A DNA stretch of 31,155 bases, taken from the NCBI RefSeq assembly GCF_001039355.2, contig NW_019773675.1, positions 2,608 to 33,762 of the forward strand, written 5' to 3'. The notes under the pieces were generated by a model that saw only the letters and a program-made list of their open reading frames with translations, made no database searches and was not told where the DNA came from. A program made the translations under genes and the position numbers. The stretch is from Lingula anatina (taxonomy: Eukaryota; Brachiopoda; Lingulata; Lingulida; Lingulidae). Of this stretch, positions 1 to 18,150 are shown piece by piece. Within the stretch, counting starts at the first letter, position 1. Every line of letters begins with the position of its first letter.

Positions 1-29
1 TCTGTGGGGAAATGGTTCTGATACCCTAC

Positions 30-3000
30 CTAACAGTAGATGCTATTTGATATATCAACTCCTCCATGGCCATCAAGTCACTCAGTTTGACCGTGCGTCT
101 ATATCCCCAGGCTACCCGGTCCAGTGTCATAGCATTCTCCCATTTGTGATTCTGAAGTTTACCTGTAAGACAGGGAAAAAATATTTATATTTCTTTTCTT
201 ATTCACCTTAAAGTTTGATGTTATCTAAGTGCTAGGGGAAGTTAGAAGTTGCCCTATAACCTTTGTAATGTCTTTTCTCACGTGAAAAAATCTTTAGAAG
301 TCTGTTGCTTTGAGATTTGCTGAATAAATTGTGTTGAGTCTTAAGAAACTGCCTCCAATTAGGAAAAATTAAGTCTGATTAACATTTCATGAAATAATAA
401 TAAATTTCCTTCAAGTAATGAAGAGAAAAACTACTTTTAACATCATTCTTTTTCCTTTTTCTTTACTTTCTTTTAAGAAATGACTGATGTCTTTCAACAT
501 ATTATTTTAGTTCTTAATTTAAGAAAGCTTTTTTACTTAAAAGTCATATGATTTTGGTTAAATACATAACTGTTACGGTATACAAAGAAATTGGCATTCG
601 ATCAACTCAAACACACACACAAAAAAAACTGTATTATTCATGACTGATTCTTATACTGTAGATTAAATCTGATCTTTTTAAAGTTTTATGTCAGAGGAAT
701 TTACATTTAAACTGAAAGTGTGATCCTTTCAGGTGGCTACTTATTATAATAGCTGCATTGATAAAGAGATTTCTACCGAGTATACATAACAGTTCTTCAC
801 ATATTAAACAAAACAAAATTCTAAAACAAATCAGACTCAGAGTCACTGAACTAGTATATGTGATCTACTTGTTTACCAGGGTTGTATCTATCAGCACAAG
901 TGTAATATCCTCCATGGTGGCACATTATTCCATTATTTCCCCAGCGATCATTGGTTACTACATAATCTTTCACAGGACTATAAAGAGAGAAAAAATGCCT
1001 TAAAATCTAATTGACAAATACACCAATTCTAGAAACTATGGCCACTCTGAATTCCCAATAGCATGGGCCTTTCACATAAATGTAATTTTTTTTTAAAAAA
1101 CAGAGTATCAGCACCTACAGATCTACACTTGTTAGCTTCAGTCCACAGTCTTTTTTTTTCTAATTTGTTTCAAATTTACAGAATTTTTATTCTGAAAATT
1201 TTGAGCCAAATCCAGGCTGAAGCATTAAATAGTATAACAATTTAATGTAATTTTTCTATTTATTACATGTTTGTAAATTATCTTGAGCCATATGAATATT
1301 ATATAAATATATATACCGGTAATATAATGTGTGTGCTCATGCATGCACACATGAGTGAGCTCACCACACCTGTCATACATATATGCATGAATAAAACCAA
1401 GGATACAGGTGGATGTCTGGGTATGTCTTCTATTTGGATTCAAGTACAAACCTTTCATTGTAGAGCCAAGCCAGAAACTGGGTAGAGTTCCAGTACCAAT
1501 CAGGTCCAGCATCTCCATCAGACCACAGAATCTCTGGCTTATAATTGTTCACTAGCTCATACAGCTCAGGCCAGGCTTTTGCCTGTTGAATAGATTATTT
1601 GTTATTGTCATTATGATATTCAAAATGTGATGTTGATAAAAGATGAAAACTTCAAAAACCTTATTAACTAGAATAAAATAACCTCAACCGTTGTCATGGC
1701 TATCATGTGAGAAAAGAACGTATTTCATCATTTAAAAGGTAAAAACAACATTCAATTGTGTAGGTTTAGTTTATGCACAGTATTTGTCGTGAAAGAACAA
1801 TAATTTTCTGTTGACCTTCAAAGTTCAATTCCTTTCGTAGAAATCTGCTGCAGATTTTGAAAATGCAGTTAAAATTCAGCCTTAATGAAGCGACCAAAGC
1901 AAAACACTTACCGGTGGGTACAATTGTGTCTTGAAATTGTTGCTCTTGTCTGTCACATACAAAGGATCAAACCACGCAAACAGGGAATGATAGAGGCCAA
2001 AGTGCAAGCTAGTCTTATTTCTGATTGCAGTGGCAAGCTCTCCTATTATATAAGAAGAATGACATTGAAAAATTGTAATAATTTGATATGTTCAATATAC
2101 ATAGAGATTCATTTGGTAAAATCAAAAACCTCTGAGCTGTTCTTTAAAAGTAAAAGGGGTGAATTTTTGTGTTTAATATTAATCATGACAATGTAACTGA
2201 TCAAATATCATGTCTTGCATACCAATTAAATCTCTTTTGGGTCCAACCTGCATAGCATTCCAGTTGAAGGATACCTTAGAAGGCCACAGAGTAAACCCTT
2301 CATGATGTTTAGTAGTTATCACAAAGTATCTGGAATAAGAATTTTGCCATTATAAATAAAACTGGTATTCACGATGCTCCCCTCAACTGTTTGCCTTCTA
2401 TCCTTGTTTTTCAATTTGTAAAGGAAATCCCCTATTATGCATTCCAATAAAACCATCCTAAATAAACAACTTTTCTGTCCAATTTCTCAAATCTTAAAAA
2501 ATTTCAATTTATATACTAGGATATACTATGAGAATTTGCCAATAATAAGTAATATTGCAAGTCTCTCCTGATAATAATTAAATAAGCACATGCATAATTT
2601 GTATATCCAGTTGCTTAATTTGTTATGAAAACATTGATTTAGTAGTTAAGTAGTTTTTTCTGTGCATTATCAGGCCTACCCAACTACCATACTCGGCACC
2701 AAATGATCCTGCATTCACCGGTTGATCAGACCACACTACCCGTATTCAATGTGTGCATTATCCTTCTTTCTAACAAAATTGTTTGAGAGAATATTTAACA
2801 AGCCATATAACAAACGATTAAGAGATGTTCATTTTCATTCCGATTTGAATTTCTGTTCATTTATCTTATAATGCAAAGGATATTGTCAATACCACCTTAT
2901 CTGACAACAAAAACACTAAAAACTAAAAACAGACATCGATAAAATGGAAAAAATTCAAAGAAAAGCTGCACGGTTCATCACTGGGGATTACAAGTCTCAA

Positions 3001-3874
3001 TCCCCAGGTAGTGTCACCTCCATGCTGAAATCACTAGAGATACCACTACTGCAGCACCGGAGGAAGGAACTGCGACTAACTTTTCTCTTCAAGGTGGTTG
3101 AGGGGTTAGTTCCAGCGATCCCCCCCGACACTTACCGGTACTTTGTACCAGTCTCCAACAGACGTCGCATAAGGGCTAAATCTTTCACTGACTTTGATTC
3201 TGAAAACATTGTGAATAGTACTAATAATAGTCGCTGCTTTCGCTTACAACGTTGTAAAACACTCGTCAGAAAAAACTCTTTCTTCGTCAGAACAGTTTCC
3301 GATTGGAATGGACTAAGTGACCAACAAGTAAATGCTGAAACTGTTGAAAGCTTTAGATCAGGATTACTATTTGACTAAGTTTCCCATGCGCTCTTTTCTA
3401 CCCGTCTATTTCATACCAGTATTGGTCTCTTTAGACGCATATGGACAGATACAGATACAGAAAAGCTAACTTCATGTAGCTCTCTACCAATCGACACCAG
3501 TCGAAAGAACTAATTAGTACTTACTTTGCGCCCGAGGCTTCCAGTATCTCTGCCCATTCATCAGGATTGAAAAACTCCGCCTTGAATTCCGGAGCAAAGT
3601 CGGCATACGTGAACCCCGGCCTGTAGTTTTTTGTCATATAATCTACATACGGCTTCACATGATCCCTCTGCCAGAAAGCCCATAGCCATGCCGTCTCGCC
3701 AAAACTAGGAACAGAAAACACTCCCCAGTGCATGAAGACACCGACTTTCGCTTCATCGTACCAAGCTGGCAATGGCCTCGAGTCTATAGACGACCAGTTA
3801 GGTTGATACTTGCATTCGCTTATGCATGCTGATACAAGCACAGTAAAACAAAGCAAGGCTCTGCTCGTCCTCAT
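30..3874 (-). CDS. FUCA: Alpha-L-fucosidase (GH29), 5' six exons, C-terminus beyond window
   Basis: Hydrolyses terminal alpha-L-fucose from glycoproteins in the lysosome or secreted fluid. Exons read on the minus strand: 3525-3874, 2223-2329, 1912-2042, 1452-1582, 877-977 and 30-162, all with GT..AG introns and continuous phase, giving about 317 residues of an enzyme usually near 460. The start at 3874 gives a short hydrophobic signal peptide (residues about 1-20). Family landmarks are KVGVFMHWG (N-terminal GH29 barrel), [34 protein letters not shown] (Asp218, equivalent to the catalytic nucleophile), VTNDRWG, CHHGGYY and WGYRR. The donor at the end of exon 6 (position 29) shows that the gene continues to the left. 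FUCA1-like and FUCA2-like proteins cannot be separated from this part. Intron 1 holds an antisense retrotransposon fragment. Identity is certain from the motifs; exon edges come from splice consensus only. Confidence 0.95.
2926..3460 (+). mobile_element. Non-LTR retrotransposon fragment (reverse transcriptase C-terminus)
   Basis: An open frame from about 2926 to the stop at 3378 (ATG at 2944) encodes about 150 residues. It resembles the C-terminal end of non-LTR reverse transcriptases: [14 protein letters not shown], a run of LL/RR residues ([15 protein letters not shown]), then [12 protein letters not shown] near the end. That order is typical of CR1/L2/Jockey-group ORF2 C-termini, after the polymerase core. 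Upstream of 2926 the frame closes, so the copy is 5'-truncated, as expected for target-primed insertion. After the stop there is a short tail ending in an ACAGAT repeat (3445-3460), plausibly the element's 3' end. It sits in fucosidase intron 1, antisense to that gene. The frame is intact, so the insertion may be fairly recent. The exact clade is not assigned. Confidence 0.8.
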
Positions 3875-5345
3875 TTGTAGAAGTTCTCCTCGGAGATACT
3901 GTAATGACAGATTATAAAACTTAGCTTTGTTTTCTTCTAAGTGTACTTACTAGACACCGATATTAACTATATTCCCTGCCCTGCAAGGCACGTCTTGTGT
4001 AAAGAAAAGTAAAGCACGCACTGTCACTATCTTGTGCTTTATCTTCGTGTGGGTATATATTATATTACATTATATAGTCTCTATTATATAGGTCACTATA
4101 GAGAAAATGCAGACTGCTATAAGCCAGTCAATGCAAATTTAAAACCGCTGTTGCACTCTGTGACAGTGCATGGTGCCCTACTTATATTTAAGTTTTTCAA
4201 ACACTTGACAGGCATTTTTAACCATTTTATATCAGTATTTTTCAATTCACAGAGGAGCAACTAATAATAATGTTCTCACAATATCGTGTCTTGCCAAGGA
4301 CGCCAAAATATGTAGTGTCTTGAATTTTTCCCTTAAGGTGTCTTTCAGATTTTATCAGCGAAAAGACAGTGAAATAAATGCTTTCGTCTGCTTGTCATTT
4401 TCTGGCCAAAATAGATCTCCAGGCATTATTGTTTCTCATTTCTGGGGTAATGTCAACTAGATCAGAGAGAATTTTGCTTCTGGTTTGCATATTGAAAATT
4501 TTAACCGCTCAAGTTTGTCACATAAACAGCTCGTCTACTTTGTCGTACAACACATTTTTGTTAACAGAGCTTCCTTATTATTATTTTTTTAACTGAAGAG
4601 CCATGCAGTTCCATCCTCTTAAATTTTATTAATTTTTGACTGGATAAGAGATCATTGCTTAGAACCAAAATAAACATCATAGCTTGTTACAAGTATGAAA
4701 TGATACAATGACCTTACTGGATTAGTTCGGCATGTGTAAGCTAACAATTGCATTGTGCTTTACACATGTAGATGTTTACTTGACAGAAAAAAAAACATGC
4801 TGATACTATAAATAGTTATATACATTTTATTTGTGCATCTTATATGTGCACAGAAATATCATGGAATCGGATAAACTCCTGAAAATAAACTATATTCCAA
4901 AATAAGTGGTTGTATTTCAAGTCCAAGGGCATACTCTTTATTAAGTAAAATAAAAGCTGCAGCTCCATGGAGGAAACGGTTGAACTTCACTGAAACTTTT
5001 CATCTCATGACAGTCCTACATATAAGATCTTTAAATTGCACAAATATACGCAGCAGCAGCAGCAACTGAAGACATGCTTGGTACTGCTGATACTATTTGC
5101 AGAGATATACCAGCAAATGGAGAGATGTGAGCAGTTCTATGCAATTGGTTATTGAGTAATGTATGACATCATATTTTAATTATATATTAACCATGGCCAT
5201 TGAAAAAAAACACTGACAGTGACAAAGTTAATGTTGCTCAACTTCAAGATCCATATATATAAGGATAACAATGTTATTAAGCCATATAGCTGCAAGAACA
5301 GTAACAGTTTTTCTACTCAATTCCAAAAGATCCAGCAGATATTTG
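3875..5345. other. Intergenic region between fucosidase 5' end and ALG1 3' end
   Basis: The right part holds the likely ALG1 3' UTR and the left part the fucosidase promoter and 5' UTR. Short open frames here (4034-4264 and 4378-4596, plus strand) are low-complexity, hydrophobic and match no family I know. I see no RNA gene. Confidence 0.5.
4937..4942 (-). terminator. Candidate polyadenylation signal of ALG1
   Basis: AATAAA on the minus strand about 400 nt after the ALG1 stop codon. The position is plausible, but other AT-rich hexamers are nearby and nothing confirms this one. Confidence 0.3.
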
Positions 5346-10886
<5,541 letters not shown>

Positions 10887-11274
10887 GATGCAGACAGAAT
10901 AGCTTTCACATATACAAACTCTTTTCAAACTGGAACTCCGACTCCGTTGCAAAACACAGTAGTACACATTCGGCGAATGACCTAGTTTTCAACGTGACGT
11001 GACCCATTTCCTCATCAGCGTGTTCTCCGTTGTAAGCCTCTTACTAGTAATGCCTACAACACATGTATATTGAGATCTTAAGTGAAAATGAGATTATAGC
11101 TATTGATTTTTTTATATTAAAGATATAAGAGAAAATAAGAGCATCCATATAACATTGCTTGTGATCTCTTTTAAAATTAATCAAAAAGTATTTTGCTTTA
11201 AATTGTTTTATTAATATACAGGAAATACTTATGACGAGATTTTGCGTGATCTAAACAAATCAAAAATTTTCAAA
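10887..11274. promoter_or_regulatory. Divergent ALG1 / ARL6IP1 promoter region
   Basis: Only 388 bp separate the two start codons, which point away from each other, so the genes very likely share a bidirectional promoter. A CRE/UPRE-like TGACGTGA lies at 10995-11002 within a locally CpG-containing stretch. TGACGTG is the core recognised by ATF/CREB and by ATF6/XBP1-type factors of the ER stress response; both flanking genes encode ER membrane proteins. No clear TATA box was identified. Factor binding is inference. Confidence 0.6.
11222..11274 (+). other. Possible spliced 5' UTR exon part of ARL6IP1 with a short uORF
   Basis: A pyrimidine-rich stretch ending in ATACAG at 11221 looks like a splice acceptor just upstream of the ATG, so the gene may have a non-coding first exon nearer to ALG1. 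A 7-codon upstream ORF (11231-11254, ATG to TAA) would lie in this leader. Without transcript data it could equally be plain 5' UTR. Confidence 0.35.
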
Positions 11275-14200
11275 ATGGATGGAGAGGTTAGTAGTACGTC
11301 TGCTGAACAAAAGGTAATTTTACGTTAATATGATTAGAAGTTTTTGAGTTTTATTGATTTTTAAAAAGAACTCAAAGAGTGAAACAGGTAAAGAATGCGT
11401 GAAGGCAGGATATGTAACGTTTTTGCTCTAATTTGCTATTGACAGTTGAAGGTGACCCCTCCCCTTTATTTTCAATTTAGCTGTCTGCTAATTTTCAGGT
11501 ATAGTCGGTAAAAAAGACGAGCATTTTTTGTCGTCACTTTCACATGGGCTAGTTTCTTTTATCTTTTTACTTCCAAGCAATTAATTGTGTAATTGTAAAA
11601 TCGTAATGATGATTTTTAAGTTGGGTGTTGCAGATTTAGTTTGGTTGGAGATTTAGAAATATTTATCATTTCTAATGTTTCCAGTACATAGTCATCAACA
11701 TGTAGTTCTAGGAAACTACCAGCATTATATCCATGTTTTGGTATTGCTAATTTTATAATTATCCATAGTGAACAGCAATGCTTGCACATTTTACTTTACC
11801 TGCCCTCTGTTATTTGCAACCATGGCATGACAAGTTATGTATTGTCCTTTAAAAAGGGCCGTTTAAAAAGTCTTTATTCTGACTGATCTTACATAGAATA
11901 CAGTACCTTCTTCACGTCAGATCACTGGTGTCTCCCTCCCAATTATGCACCAAAGGCTTTTCGTGGCACAAAACACCAGCTATACATATTCAATACATCT
12001 CTTTACATACTATAGTTACTTATACTAAGGTACAGTTTACTATTACATATTATTATTATTAACATATACATGTGAATGCTCTTTTACATATTTATCGCAT
12101 TGTTGAAAAAAAATATGGTTACAAATTGAAGGAAAAAGATAAGTGGATAGAGAATTAACGTATTGTATATAAAGATCAAATACAGGTTTGTGGTATTAAA
12201 AAAATTTTTTGGCGACATCACTCTCACTATTTACAACTTAAGTATGCAACTTTTGTAGGTCCAAATTTGCATTTATTGATAGTCCACATGGTTTTTGTAT
12301 TTTGCAACCCTTTTCAACTACATGTACATGCTAGCAAATGGAATCATAGAAGGACATAAGCATGAATGCAATTTGATACCATGGTGAGTTACAGCTGAAA
12401 ACCTTTGCTAAATAATGGTAAACGCTTTTAAGATGTGGACTCATAACATAATTTCAGAATATGTGATGCCACAATCAGTTAGGTACTCCAATGTAAACTG
12501 CATTGGCTACATTTTGTGATTAAATTAATTATTGACTCTTCATCATTACTTGGTTAAGCCGTGCTGACCATAGTTTTTAGTCAGTATGTAATTTAAGAAC
12601 ATTATTAGTCAGTATGTAATTTCAGAATATCATTCAATTTGTGTTCTCAGATGTTCTGTACCTAGACTATCACTAACAAGATTATAGAAGATGCCTGTGT
12701 CAATATAGGTTAATTACACACATATGGTTTTCATTTAGTTGTCTGGGCAAAAAAATCTACCCCATTTAAAGTGGAAAGTAGAAGACGACCAGTCTTGTCG
12801 CTCTGCATATTGCAGTGTTATCTTCCTCTCAAGACCAAATCAGTTATTTATCATTTGGTTATTTGAACATGTCCTTAAATCAGTAACATTACTATCTGTT
12901 ATGTGTATTACATGTATCTATAGTATACTGTAACATTTCAGATGTTCAGTTATTGATAATTATTGTTCGTAATTGATAAATATTGATCAATTCACCATCA
13001 TGATCTTCTTCACCAACGTTTGTTTTCTGAAATGAATCATAGGCCATTAAAACCTCAGCCATCAGAGTATGCAATAAGTGAATTTTGTTGTTTTGAAGTA
13101 ATAGGATTGATGTTACACTTATTGTATGACGTTTATAAAGCATACCTCTTATACTGTTCTGAATAGATATGGCAATAATTCTGTGTTCTGTAAGCTTCCA
13201 TAACAGTTTGCAAAATGAAGTTTTAAGGTCCCTTGGTACTTGTGCTATATGTATTTTTCAACCAAGTAACAAAAGAGATTTAGAGCTGCATGATAAGTAA
13301 GGGCCCCAGTAAGAGATAAACACTTGTCTCGAGTTACAAGTAGTGAGGTTCATTTCACATTGATATCTTAGGAGCTGTAGCACTGTTGGTAGATAGGAAT
13401 AGGGAAAAACAGTAGGGTACAATATCAACATGAATGTGGCTTAGTGTAAAAAGCTCAATGAGCCTAGTGCTCAGTAGGTATCTTTTGGTGGAGATGATGT
13501 TTTATATCAAGAACAAGAGGAAAGTTGATTTCAAAGAGGTTTTAGAACATCCAGTCATGGTAAATTTCAATTAATTATCTTTTTAGTTTGCCTCTCCACT
13601 CTTTATGTTCAGCAGACATCCAAGTTTTTATTTCCCTTGATTTGGAAATGTTTGATTTGTTTGCATTTACAAGCAAGACACGAGACAAAACTTATTTAGT
13701 CAATATAGATATAAGAGAAAAGGCATATTTTGCTGACTTCTGGTTTTTGAATGTATTTTTTACAAATAAGTATGCAAAAACATATTTTTGCAATGTTCAT
13801 TTTCTTGTACATTTCAGAACAGATTTTAGCAATGTTCTTTGTCTTCTATTTGCATTTCAGAACAGAGAGCTGGATCAGTTGAAAACTGACTTGGAAGGCT
13901 GGAGAGAAGTTGTGCTTCCAATGAATAAGATTTTACATTGGGAAAAGCCACACTACCCAGCTGTAATTGTTGGCCTTATCTCCTTTGTATTTTTGTAAGT
14001 AAAAACTATTAGAATTTAGAAAGCGTGTGCAAGTGAAGCAGGAATAAATTGCATTATCTGACTGGATATATGATGGCATCCCGCAAGGAGTTTGACTTCG
14101 GCTTTAATGGTACCTATCAAAATTATAGAGAATGTTTATGTGGAAAAAAAGAAAAGAAGTATTTGTGAGACTAGAAAAAATTACATTATCTCGCTATTAG

Positions 14201-17012
14201 ATTGTAAATATAAATGTAAATATAAATTATGATTTTAAGTGTGAATGTGTTGCTGTCTGCCTTTATGTGATAAGATCTTTGCTATTAATCTTTTAAATGA
14301 TGATTTAGCACTTGAAAACATGTGAATATGTTCTTTTAAAGTGAAATGATTAGAATGCAACTCATTTTTAGTGAAACTGATATTTAACATTCATCAGTCT
14401 GTACCATAAACTTTTCAGCTTACTAGCCATTTGTACCACTAGTTTACTAAAATCTACTGGTCGGGATGGGGTTCACTGGGCTAAATAAAAATTCAATATT
14501 ACTGGACATTTTCCACTATTCTATTAGTGAAAATAACAAGACTTTGATTTTGGCAAACATTTTTATTTGAGATTTAGAATCAGCGTGCAAATATTACATT
14601 TTAGAAAAATAAATTGAATCAAAAGCTCTTTTGAAAACTTATAGAAAAATTCTAATGTCCATATTAGGGTACTAAATTCACACATTTTGAAAAATTTACT
14701 GGTCCAAACTAAATTCAACTGGCTGCAGGCATAGGACCAGCAGCTAACATTGCAGACTGCATCTATTTTGAACACTTTTATGTTTTAGGCTGATATGGTA
14801 CTTTGAGCCTTCAGTGCTGACAACCATCTCCCTGTTGGGTTTAACCATCTGCCTCATAGATTTTTTGGTGCCTACTGTAGCCTCCAGTGTTTTTACTAGT
14901 GAACACTGGTAAGTTGATTATGTATGTGTTGTGTTACAGGTTTTTAGCAGATTATATCCTTAACACGTAAACCCTTTAAATTCCATAGAGTTTTTATGTC
15001 ATTTGGAATTTATAAATCATCTGGTTAGTATTCTGTGTGTGTAATATTGTGAAAGTGCTGTTCTGCTTAGTTTGACATTTTGAAATTGATGTATACGTGA
15101 AACTTAGTACACCTTTGGCAAAAATGTGCATGTGGGATGCCAAGTTTGATTTGGGACCTGGGGCTAAAGTAATACCACAGTAAAATCGAGATATTATGCC
15201 TGGAGAAAAAAATGCACATATTATATAATTAATATGAATTATATGTATAAATCTAACCAAAATAAAACATTTCACTGCCTTACATTTAATGGATCTGTAT
15301 TCACCTTATGTTTTAGATCATTAAATTGGCTCATGTTTTACATTTGAGCATCTGACTCAGTTTAAGCTTTAATGTCATAGGTATGTTTGGGTTATATCCA
15401 AAGTGTGGAGATGAGTAAGACTTGTGAAAGCAATTTATTTTAGATCAAGCACTATGATTAAGAAAGTTGCCTAAAGTATTTTAACAGCTTTATATACTTT
15501 TAGAAATGATCTTATGTCTACCTACACATGCACTTCTCCGTTAGGAGTACTAGCACATAACATATATATATTTCTTTTTTGTTTTAAATTGATTCTTAGA
15601 GCAAATGAGTTATGTTTCCTAGGAAAATTCACCCTTACCTAGTGATGTGTATATGTAAATTCATTAGATATTCAATATGGATAAATTTGCTTTTAAATTG
15701 TACTTCACAGTGTGAAAAATCCTTTCTTTTCTTTTTTCCCCTTTGAACAGAAATGTATTTATATTAAGAAATGTAATTGGCTGTCAACTTTCAGGACTGT
15801 CCTTCAGGAGCAGCAGTATGAGCAGATTTGTCTGAGAATTCTTAATGCCAAACATCATTTGATGGATATGAAAAACACACTTAACAATTTAAAAAGCGAG
15901 AAGCCTGCTCTGGTAAGTAATAATGATTATACAATCAGCTTTTTCCCTAGGGGTCTTATTGGAATATATTTTGCCTAAAAAGAAAGCATTTTATTTCATT
16001 ATTTTGACATTGAAATATATTTGAAAAATGTCTATATAGATGTTGGTGAAGTTTAAAATACTGGTATTACCTATTAAGTAAGCTAATAACAATTTGGAAA
16101 TGAAAATTCAAATGCTGTCAGTATCACAATTGTACATGTTCATTATAAGTACACAAAAAACTCAGCACCATTTACACATTAAATACTTGCATTAACAATA
16201 TTTAATTGGTGATCAACATTCTCGGTAGTTACCTATGGCAGTTACTGTACACACTGTAATAGATTGAAGACTCCAGTATGTTTTTATTTTACATTTTGGA
16301 AGTGCTGTTATACAGTTTTAACTGTATTTAAAAATGTATTTTACAATGTTACTTATTTTTTGATGTACCAGTATTTATGTGTGCATTTGCTGTCATTTCC
16401 AGTATTTTGTCTTGGTAATGGGATTCCTGACCATGATGGCATGGCTGGGCAATCTGATGGACAATCTCTTACTGACTTATCTCCTAGGTTAGTCCACTTT
16501 GAATACGTAATAAAATCACTATACTGTCATTACAGGGATTGTTTTTCCAAATTTGAGTACACCCAAGCATGTAACTTTATTGCCTCCAACAGGAATAAGA
16601 TATAAATTAAAATATACATTAAACAGCCGGTCACCGGTACCAGCATGCCTCATATTTTAAAGATTCTTTATAGAACATAATATATCAATCACCAGGTGGT
16701 TCAGTAGTTTCCTTTTCAACGTCTAAACATGTAAATCCAACTTGATAATGTTATAGTTTGATGTACCAGCCACTATCATACCTTAAGTTGCTTGCTGTAT
16801 CATATATTATGACTTGCACTGTCAAGTTAAGTAGACTGAAAATTGCTTTCAAAGGGACACAATATGAATGTAGTCTTTTTTGCGTTTCAGTGTGTTTCAT
16901 TGTGCTCCTGCCTGGCATCCGTAGCCAGGGAGCACTACAACGCTACATCAGCTGGCTACAGACCAAACTGAAAGATGTTCTTGCAGGAAAGCCTAAAGCC
17001 AAGAAGAATTAG
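11275..17012 (+). CDS. ARL6IP1: ARL6IP1, ER-shaping reticulon-like membrane protein, complete
   Basis: ADP-ribosylation-factor-like 6 interacting protein 1 is an ER membrane protein that bends tubules and is linked to ER-phagy and protein trafficking. Six coding exons: 11275-11313, 13861-13994, 14789-14908, 15795-15912, 16403-16487 and 16891-17012; phases agree and give 205 residues (human protein 203). Two hydrophobic hairpins are visible: residues about 45-60 plus 65-88, and 138-153 plus 158-175, as in reticulon-type proteins. Matching landmarks are LEGWREVVLPMNKILHWE, FEPSVLTTISL, EEKP-like SEKPALYF and NLLLTYLLV...LLPGI. The C-terminus KAKKN fits the KxKxx ER-retrieval pattern (family members end in KKNE). 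The start follows the family's short N-terminus; exon 1 encodes only 13 residues and is the least certain part. It is divergent from ALG1. Confidence 0.95.
11314..13860 (+). other. ARL6IP1 intron 1 (2.5 kb)
   Basis: Starts at GTAATT and ends at TTGCATTTCAG. Short open frames on both strands (for example 12739-12933 plus and 12946-13143 minus) show no recognisable protein. Apart from a small tandem repeat at 12577-12622, I see no structure. Confidence 0.7.
12577..12622. repeat. Short tandem duplication, 28-bp period
   Basis: TTAGTCAGTATGTAATTT occurs at 12577-12594 and again at 12605-12622 inside ARL6IP1 intron 1. There are two units only. Confidence 0.7.
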
Positions 17013-17036
17013 TGCAACCAGCAGCTAATCTTGCTT

Positions 17037-17042
17037 AATAAA
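17037..17042 (+). terminator. ARL6IP1: Candidate polyadenylation signal of ARL6IP1
   Basis: AATAAA lies 25 nt after the stop codon, with a GT-rich stretch just downstream (TGTGTGCTATTTGTG). It would give a very short 3' UTR; later signals may be used instead. Confidence 0.5.
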
Positions 17043-17066
17043 ATGTGTGCTATTTGTGCCTTAGTT

Positions 17067-17670
17067 AAAGATAGGCTCAACCTTCAAGAAATCGAACCTT
17101 CAAGAAAATGACAAAAAAACAGAAGTACACATTTTATTCGCTGTTTTTCCCCCGTCATGTCCATCGTAAACACTCTTTGTTGTCAAATAGAGCATCTGAT
17201 ACAAAGTATCAAACACGGCATTCACTTGCTTGTTTACGATGCGTTTAGTACAATTTGTTTACACTGACAAGTCAAGGTCAGAAATGCACAATTTTATCTG
17301 TCTAATTATGCAGTTTAAATTTTGATTATTGAATTTGCTTTAATCTGCATGGTCATTTTCTCAACATTTGTATAAGTTGTGAAATATTTCTCATTGGAAA
17401 ATAACCCAGCTTTCCAATTACAATTGAGTGACATCAGGACTACTTTCGGTTTTTCGTCGAGATAGTGAAGGCATTAGTGTTATGGCTTGCTACACATTTA
17501 AAGCTTTCTATCTCAATTTCTATGCAACCGTTTGCCAATGGACTGAAATTTACAACACTTATGCTTTATATAATATCGCACAATATTTGAGAGCTTTTTC
17601 TTCAATACCCATTCAAATTTGAAAATGAGCCATTTTCTGTCGATTTCTTGAAGGGCGAGCCTATATCTTT
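17067..17670. mobile_element. Non-autonomous DNA transposon, ~0.6 kb, with ~30-bp terminal inverted repeats
   Basis: The left end includes GATAGGCTCAACCTTCAAGA followed by AATCGA. The reverse complement of the right end includes GATATAGGCTCGCCCTTCAA followed by GAAATCGA. From GGCTC inward, 20 of 22 bases match, and the outer AAAGATA also matches with a 2-bp gap. The left arm repeats ACCTTCAAGAAA twice. An inner inverted pair ATCGTAAACA / TGTTTACGAT adds internal symmetry. There is no long coding frame; ORFs at 17428-17622 plus and 17513-17815 minus look incidental. It follows the ARL6IP1 polyadenylation signal by 24 bp. A clear target duplication was not found. Confidence 0.65.
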
Positions 17671-18150
17671 TCAAGCACTGCATAGATGTTTTATATGTGA
17701 ACCAAACCATATAGATGCAAATTCTCCACATCTTAGTCTGAATATAGTGTTTAAATGCTGTATGTACAGCACATGTACAAACATTGCCCTTTCTGCACAG
17801 AGTGAAATGCTGCATTCAGATATATATTTAAAACTTTGACTGGTCTGCTACTTGTTCAAATGTCAATTAAGCAATTGCCATTAAACATCTTTTCAGATAT
17901 GTTCATGTAGTAGAATGGATATTGATGTGGTAACATTTGTAAGTGCTAAATATGAGTGTGTTGATGTTGTTATTCAAACTAAACCATTTCATGTATAGGG
18001 AAGATCCTGTATCATGTTTTTATATCGTTTTGGTCCTCACAGTGTGTGTGAAATGTTTACTGTTGTAGAAAAAGCTCTGTTTGAATTAACAGAGCATCTC
18101 ATAAATTTAGTCAGTACCATCTTATTGTTACCTGCTAGTATTTAATACAT
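17671..18150. other. Non-coding spacer
   Basis: AT-rich unique-looking sequence between the inverted-repeat element and the 2.3-kb repeat. Nothing coding or structured was recognised. Confidence 0.5.

Noticed and set aside
1330-1360. Imperfect palindrome GTGTGTGCTCATGCATGCACAC in fucosidase intron 4
   Set aside because: It is short and made of alternating purine-pyrimidine simple sequence, so it is expected by chance in such DNA.
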